Shown in pieces: positions 57,519-64,000 of a DNA stretch of 64,000 nucleotides. Position 1 is the first letter of the stretch. Each line of letters begins with the position of its first letter. This stretch comes from Impatiens glandulifera (lineage: Eukaryota; Streptophyta; Magnoliopsida; Ericales; Balsaminaceae). The stretch spans positions 45,667,382-45,731,381 of the forward strand of contig NC_061863.1 of assembly GCF_907164915.1 (NCBI RefSeq). The letters run 5' to 3'. The notes beneath the pieces are model-generated. The model had not been told where the DNA came from. It made no database searches and saw only the letters and a list, made by a program, of their open reading frames with translations. The position numbers and the translations under genes are program-made.

Positions 57519-58133
57519 AAAGGTGTAGGTGGGTCGGTTTATTGATTAAAATGCGACGTTTATTTACTAATTTTTAAACCATCGATTTAGTTTGAATGGT
57601 TAGAAGAACAGTTTGATTCATTGACAAATTTGTTAAAATAGATTAAATATATCAATAAAAATCTATATTATATGAACAAATACAAATATTATAAATAAAA
57701 TATTGTAACATAATTCATAAATCAATGGCATAATTTATAAAACACAAATACTAATGTTAAGATTTATTTTTAGTTAACAATTTTATAATTAAATTTGCTT
57801 ACTATTAATAATAGTTAATATTTTTAATAATCTACTAACCAGTTTTTAAATTTATAATATTCTCATATTATTAATAGTTTAAATGCTGATTTAATAGTTA
57901 TAATACATTACTCATTTTATTTATTTTTATTTAAATATTATTTTTAAACATTTCAACGGTTTCAATGACGTTGAATCGAAAAAATGAACAGTTGAGATCG
58001 ATTTAGTAAAAAATAAACCATAATGAATTCGGTTTGATCGGTTCAGTTTGATATTCGATTTGATTTGAGCAGTTTCGCTTTGGTATGATTTACGGTTTGG
58101 TTTTCGGTTCGGTTTACTCACCACGACTCTTAT
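57519..58133. mobile_element. Possible small inverted-repeat element with CGGTT-rich ends
   Basis: The left end (aaggtgtaggtgggtcggttta) and right end (ttcggttcggtttactcaccacgactctta) are rough inverted matches, with an AT-rich middle. It is similar in style to the 34149-35637 foldback element. No target duplication was found. Confidence 0.35.
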
Positions 58134-59442
58134 ATACTTATTTATTTTTTTGCAATAATTTATTTATTAAAATTATTATAACAATTTATTACTAATGACT
58201 TATTTGAAATTATAAGCAGAATAAACTATATAATTAAAATTGAATATTATAATTAAAAATATTAACAGTTTAATTTTATTTCCAAAATAATATAACCTTA
58301 TAAAATAAATAATATTTTTGAATATTATTATTATATTCATTACCTCCATTGATTAAGATAATTATTGAGTGTAAATGGTGAGAATGTGGTTGGATGCTAG
58401 ACTTATCATTCCTGCAAAGTTATGTTTTTAATTTTTTTTATTACCATTTTTATGAAAAATCATAAGTTACCATTTATATTTTTAAATACTATGATAAAAC
58501 TGTTTTAATATAGTATATATAATTTCATATATTACAAATTTATATCATTATAAAAAATATATTTGTTGTATAATATATTTTTGAATTTCTGTTATCGTCT
58601 CCAATCAATTAAACTAAACAAAGTGACGGAAAGTTATAATTTTAATCTATTTTATAAAGGGAGATGGGAATTCAATTATAGTATAGTAACTAAATTCTAT
58701 AATATTTTTATTCAAATAATTAAAATATAGTTTGATATAAAATTACTCTTATTGTGATTAAAAGTTGTGGTAAAATGATTTAAATCTTATACAATGAATA
58801 ATTATTTTAGAAAAATTATCATTTCAATTTTGTGAAATATTAATACTTGAACAAAAGGAAAAATATTAATAACTTGATTAAAACTTCGATTTTCGTAAAA
58901 GAGCAATTTATTTGGGCCTTAATGCCTTATCAGAAGCTCCTTTTAATAAAATTATTGGTCCAACTCAAGCCCATTAGAAATGCAGCATTATAGATTTCTT
59001 TTCCTCCAAAATTGAAGTCCAGTATATTTTGGACTTGATTATTTATAAATGCCGAAATGACTTAGGCTATGATTACATCACAGCCACAGGATTGAATCAC
59101 GTGATTTTTAGCCAATTATCTGGAAATGATTAATCATATATTAATTTCGGTATTCAAAATTTTATTCGGTTAAATTCAATGGTTAAATTAGTGAAATAAT
59201 ATATTTATTTATAAATATCATGTAAATAATAAGTTAATAACGTTTAAAATCGTTAACACAATTTTTTTTTATATATTTTAATAATAAGGAGTCTGAATAT
59301 GTGAGTTTTGAAAAAGAGGTTGAGATTATTATAATAAGAAGTCTCAATTTGACAATTCAGTTAAAAATAAAAGATTTTGTATATTTTAAAACGAGATTAA
59401 CGATGAAAAATGCAAAAAGAATCTGTAAACATCAACTTTTTG
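58134..59442. other. AT-rich intergenic DNA
   Basis: No gene, RNA or repeat recognised beyond AT-rich composition. Confidence 0.5.
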
Positions 59443-59949
59443 TGTTGAGGTGTTCCTTGTCATTGCGTGCGGGTTTTTTTAAAATTCCGGGTAAACGGGT
59501 CAGGGTTTTCTGTTATGAAAACGGGTTAGAGTATAAATACTTTTTTGGGGTATTTTTTCATAATATACAGTAAGTTGAGAGAGAGTGAATTACAGATTTA
59601 GGGTTTCTGGTTTCTTTCTTCTTCTTGTTCTTTAGCTGATCTAGAGAGAGATTGGGGGAGCTTTTGATTATGAAGTAGTTCAATTATTCCTAGTGTAATC
59701 ATTTCTTTCAATTGAGAGCAGGGCATGTAAGTTTCTACTATTGACATTTGTTTGATTTAGTGAAACTTATCCCTCCCGTGGACGTAGGTCGATTTTGACC
59801 GAACCACGTATATTGTGTTGTCGTTTATTGCTTTGTGCTATTTCAGTTCTTGGTAAATTTGTTGTTCGTCATAGACGATTTTGGAAACTGATTTGTTACA
59901 GGTTTGATTTCTAAGAAAATCCATAGTTTAGCTGTTGCAAAACCCAACA
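59443..59949 (+). repeat. Proposed 5' LTR of the right-hand Copia element
   Basis: The right limit is firm because the primer site follows immediately; the LTR ends CCCAACA. The left limit is proposed at TGTTGAGG (59443), which gives a TGTTG/CAACA terminal pair and about 507 bp. A TATAAATAC box lies at about 59532 and a pyrimidine-rich stretch follows. The second LTR is outside the window, so the left limit cannot be confirmed. Confidence 0.5.
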
Positions 59950-59950
59950 G

Positions 59951-59962
59951 TGGTATCAGAGC
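59951..59962 (+). promoter_or_regulatory. Primer-binding site (initiator tRNA-Met)
   Basis: TGGTATCAGAGC, complementary to the 3' end of plant initiator tRNA-Met, one base after the proposed LTR end. Confidence 0.92.
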
Positions 59963-60086
59963 AGTATTGATTGGTTATCTGTTTTAACATTGGAGCAGAG
60001 TGCTCTGCTGGTTATTTGGCGAAATTCATAGAAGAGATCAACTGGTTTCTTTGCTGGGGTTTTTGTCAGTTGTTAAGGCAGTAATA

Positions 60087-63000
60087 ATGGGAAAATCTAG
60101 ACCTGATATGGTGAGTCTGAATGGTACAAACTATAGGCAATGGAAACTAATGATTAGTGATCTGTTAGTTTTAGATGATTTGAATGAAGCAATTGAAAAT
60201 GAGGGTGTTAGACCTGAGACTACAAAAGAGGCTGATTGGAAAAAGACAGATAGAAAGGCCTGCAGCTTTATTCGTTCCTGGGTTGGTGTAAATGTTGTGC
60301 ACCATGTTGAGAACGAGACTACGACGTATGGTGTGTGGAGCAAACTTGAAGCTCTCTATGTTGGGAGGTTAGCAAGGAATAAAGCAGCACTGGTACGAAG
60401 GCTGCTGAATCTGAAGTACATTGATAATAAATCAATTGCTGAGCATTTGAATGAATTTCAAAATATTTTGAATCAGTTGAGTAGTACGAAGATAAACTTT
60501 GATGATGAGGTACAAGCACTTTTAGTCCTTGGATCTTTGCTTGCAAGTTAGGAGACACTTATTATCACTCTCAGCAACTCAGCACCAAATGATAAAGTCA
60601 ACATGGAATTTGTCACCAGTTCCTTCTTTAATGAGGAGAATCGAAAAGGGGATAAACCATCTAAGTCTAATATGTTGGTGGCTGATAGAGAAAGATCAAA
60701 TGATAATAGAAGTGGTTCGAGCAGGGGCAAGTCTAGAAGCAAGTCTAGAGCTCCAAAGAAGGATGGTGCTTGCCATTACTATGGCAAATTGGGTCACTGG
60801 AAAAATGAGTGCTGGAAATTTAAAAATGATAAAGCAAAGGGTATAGTGAAGCCCAGAGAAAAGAAAGAACAGAGTGCAGATACATCTGTTTATGCTTCAA
60901 ATGGTGAACTGACATATGCTTCTAACTGTCAAGACTCCTGTCTTAGCACATCTTTAAATGAAACAGCATGGATTGTTGACACAGGTGCCTCATTCTATAT
61001 TAGTCCACACAAAGGTTACTTCCAGTCCTACAAAGCTGGTGATTATGGTGAGGTTCGTATGGGTAACAGTGGTGTATCCGAGATAGTTGGTCTTGGTGAT
61101 GTTAGAATCGAGACAAACATGGGTTGTTTCCTGACATTGAGAGATGTAAGACATGTTCCTGATTTGAGAATGAATTTGATTTCAGCAGATAAGCTCGATG
61201 ATGGAGGCTACCATAATGTTTTCAGCGGTGGAGCATGGAAGCTAAGCAAGGGTTCATTGGTTGTTGCACGAGGTAAGAAATGTTGTTCCTTATACAAGAC
61301 AAATTTGAAAATTGTCTATGATGCAACATATTCTGTTGTGATGGAGTCATCCTATGAGTTGTGGCACAAGAGACTAGGTCACATTAGTGAAAAGGGGCTG
61401 AATGTTTTGATCAAGAGGAATGAGCTGTTGAATCTCAAGGATGCTCATCTTGAAAATTGTGAGCATTGCTTGAAGGGTAAGCAGAACAGAGTCTCCTTCA
61501 GTAAGTCAAAAGTGGAACTGAAAAAGAATGTCCTTGAACTGGTCCATACAGATGTTTGTGGTCCTATGAAGATTAAATCCATAGGTGGTGCTTCCTATTT
61601 TGTAACCTTCATAGACGATGCATCTAGGAAGGTTTGGGCATATGCTATAAAGTCCAAAGATGAGGTTGCATCAAGGTTTGAGGTCTTTCACAAGCTGGTT
61701 GAAAGAGAGACATGAAGAAAACTGATGAGGGTGCGGTCATATAATGGGGGAGAGTACATAGGCTCATTTGATGATTATTACAAAGAGCAGGGTATTCGAC
61801 ATGAACAGACTGTGCCCAAGACTCCACAATAAAATGGTGTGGCAGAGAGGATGAACAGAACAATGTTAGAACAGATGAGGAGTATGCTCTCCCATGCTAG
61901 GTTGGCTAAGCATTTCTGGGCTGAAGCCATGAGCACTGTAGTGTATGTGATCAGCCGTTCTCCCTCCAAGCCATTGAATAATAAGTGTGCAAAAAGCGTC
62001 TGATCAGGTAAAGATGTTAATTATGACTATTTACGTGTTTTTGGTTGCAGAGCTTTTGTGCATGTTCCAAAAGATGAGAGGTCTAAGCTAGATGCAAAAA
62101 CCAAGCAATGCATATTTTTGGGGTATGGTGATGAAAAGTGGGGATACAAGTGTTATGACCCAGTTGACAATAAGGTTTTGAGAAGCCGAAATGTGGTATT
62201 CCTTGAAGATCAGACTATTGAGAATTTTGAAGATGGTGAAAAACTTGATGCATACATACGTGATCTTTCATGATGTTGAGGAGACAAGGCCACATGTAGC
62301 TTCAAACTCAGATAGTAATGATGATGTTCCTTAGGGTCAAACTGTAGGCCATGAAAATGATACTAATACTGAAACTGATTTTGGTGATAATGTTGAGGTT
62401 GATTTTGAAGTTCAACAAGAAGATGGAAATCAACAGAATCAACAAACAGAGGTACTTATGAGGTCTACTAGGGAGAAAAGATCAAGTTTTAAGTACCCTG
62501 CTACAGAGTATGTCATTCTAATTGATTGTGAAGAGCTTATATGCTATAAGGAGGCTCTTGAGGATGCTCATAAGGAAGAATGGATAGCTGCCATGGATGA
62601 AGAGATGAAGTCATTGCTGAAAAATGACACATATGAACTAGTTCAAAGACCAAAGAACAGAAAAGTATTACAAAATAAATTGGTGTACAAGATCAAGCAA
62701 GAAGGTGATGATAACAAGACAAGATACAAGGTTAGGCTAGTTGTCAAAGGTTTTGGCCAGAGGCATGGAATCGATTATGATGAGATTCTCTCACCGGTAG
62801 TGAAGATGACTTCTATTCGGGCGGTGTTAAGTCTAGCTGCTTGTATGTATCTTGAGGTTGAACAGCTTGATGTCAAGACTGCATTTCTCCATGGTGATTT
62901 GGATGAAGATGTTTATATGGAGCAACCTGAAGGTTATAATAAGAAAGGTGAGGAAAACAAGGTGTGCAAACTTGTCAAAAGTCTGTATGGTTTGAAGCAA

Positions 63001-64000
63001 GCACCAAGACAGTGGTATATTAAGTTTGAGTCATTCATGACCATCCATGGGTACATGAAGACGTCTACAGATCACTGTGTTATGCAAAAGTTTGCTTCTA
63101 ATGATTTTATTATACTTCTCCTATATGTTGATGACATGCTGATTGTTGGGAGTGACAAGCTCAAGATTGCCAAGTTGAAAAAGGATTTGGCTAAGTCTTT
63201 TGAGATGAAAGACTTGCGTCAAGCAAGACAAATTCTTGGAATGCAGGTCATTCGTAATCGGGTGAAGAAAATGCTATGGTTGTCTCAAGAGAGATATATT
63301 GAGAAGATTCTAAAACGATTCTGTATGGACAAGGCAAAGCCAGTTGCTTGTCCATTGGCTACACACTTGAAAATAAACAAGACAATGTCTCCCAAGGACG
63401 AAGAGGAAAAACAATAAATGTGCAGTGTTCCATATGCTTCAACAATAGGCAGTCTGATGTATGCAATGGTCTGTACAAAACCGGATATAGCTCATGCGGT
63501 TGGAGTACTTAGTCGTTTCCTTTCAAATCCCGGTAAGACACACTGGGAAGCGGTTAAGTGGCTAATTAGATATCTTCGAGGGACCTCCAAATACGCTTTG
63601 TATTATGGTACTGGAAAGCCACATGTTGAAGGGTTTCTAATTCAGATATGAGTGGTGATATTGACACTATGAGATCAACTTTAGGGTATTTGTTTACCTT
63701 TAGAGGAGGAACTGTATCATGGCAGTCTCGTCTATAGAAATGTGTTGCTTTGTCTACTACAGAAGCTGAATATATTGCCATTACTGAATGTTGTAAGGAA
63801 ATGAGATGAATGAAAGAATTATTGAAAGAAATAAGCATTGCACAAGACATGTTTGTAGTGTTTAGTGACTCACAAAGTGTTATACATGTGAGCAAGAATC
63901 CAAGTTTCCATTCACGTTCAAAACACATCCAAAGAAGGTACCATTGGATCCGTGAAGTGCTCGAGAAGAAGGAGTTATACTTGGAGAAAGTGCATATAAA
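60087..64000 (+). pseudogene. gag-pol: gag-pol polyprotein of the Tnt1-like element, multiply interrupted
   Basis: Starts at the ATG at 60087. Gag runs to a TAG at 60549 (former Trp by context) and resumes in the same frame. The zinc knuckle reads CHYYGKLGHWKNEC: the second cysteine is Tyr. The protease (WIVDTGASFY) and first integrase Asp (HTDVCGP) are kept. A TGA stands at 61713, the second integrase Asp is Tyr (RSYNGGEY), a TAA follows (61830) in PQ-stop-NGVAERMNR and a TGA at about 62000. The frame shifts near 62268. The next frame holds RT with LDVKTAFLHG and YVDDMLIVG intact (62458-63417), then a TAA, the GSLMYAMVCTKPDIAHAVG block, another shift near 63645 and RNase H with further stops, reaching the window edge in HWIREVLEKKELY. 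Most stops can be explained by G-to-A or C-to-T change. Confidence 0.9.

Larger units (their letters stand above)
59443..64000 (+). mobile_element. Tnt1-like Copia retrotransposon, decayed, cut by the window edge
   Basis: LTR, primer site, leader and a gag-pol region in the Copia order (gag, protease, integrase, RT, RNase H) run to the end of the window. The RNase H end and 3' LTR are not seen. The protein resembles the Tnt1/Tork group (start MGKSRPDMVSLNGTNYRQWK, protease WIVDTGAS). Confidence 0.88.

Overview
The window is nuclear DNA from a flowering plant, almost certainly a eudicot. The host genes have short exons and canonical GT...AG introns. Their products are plant-specific: a SMAX1-like Clp/HSP101-type repressor, an ATL-type RING-H2 protein, a VAN3-binding/FORKED-like protein and a plastid-type GNAT. 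The intergenic DNA is very AT-rich and packed with Copia LTR retrotransposons, hAT-type miniature elements and satellites. The species cannot be named from the sequence.

Layout, left to right. 1-956: a frameshifted Copia relic. 957-9500: mostly AT-rich DNA with an unrecognised ORF (2426-2797), a broken HSP70 copy (about 3600-4195), a telomere-like tract and small repeats. 9519-12403: an intact three-exon SMAX1-like gene. 12404-17742: AT-rich DNA with inverted and direct copies of a short repeat, ending in a hAT-like element. 17743-31389: one nearly complete 13.6-kb Copia element of the Sirevirus type on the minus strand, with two LTRs, a tRNA-Met primer site, gag, a long open pol and about 6 kb of accessory DNA carrying three related extra ORFs. 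31482-32765: a piece of a second, older relative. 33700-36910: microsatellite, a 1.5-kb foldback element, two small hAT-like elements and a minisatellite. 37383-38027: a single-exon RING-H2 gene (minus). 38460-45600: TE relics, a tandem array and an 88-bp satellite in a higher-order arrangement. 45639-48018: a five-exon GNAT gene with a hAT-like element in intron 4. 50142-52722: a nine-exon GPI mannosyltransferase 3 (PIG-B) gene. 53208-55025: an eight-exon VAN3-binding-like gene (minus), convergent with PIG-B. 59443-64000: a decayed Tnt1-like Copia element running off the right edge.

The host genes are unrelated in function and show no clustering. The most unusual structure is inside the Sirevirus-like element. 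Between pol and the 3' LTR lie three paralogous ORFs, each preceded by its own TATA-like box and a leader with plant 5'-UTR character. All three, together with gag and the pol C-terminus, are broken by one TAG codon, each explainable by C-to-T change at a CAG/CTG (CHG) site. Pol keeps more than 1000 open codons but has lost a catalytic aspartate of reverse transcriptase, so the copy is very probably unable to move by itself.

Exon limits were set by eye from splice signals and reading phase. All family names come from motif recognition, not database searches.
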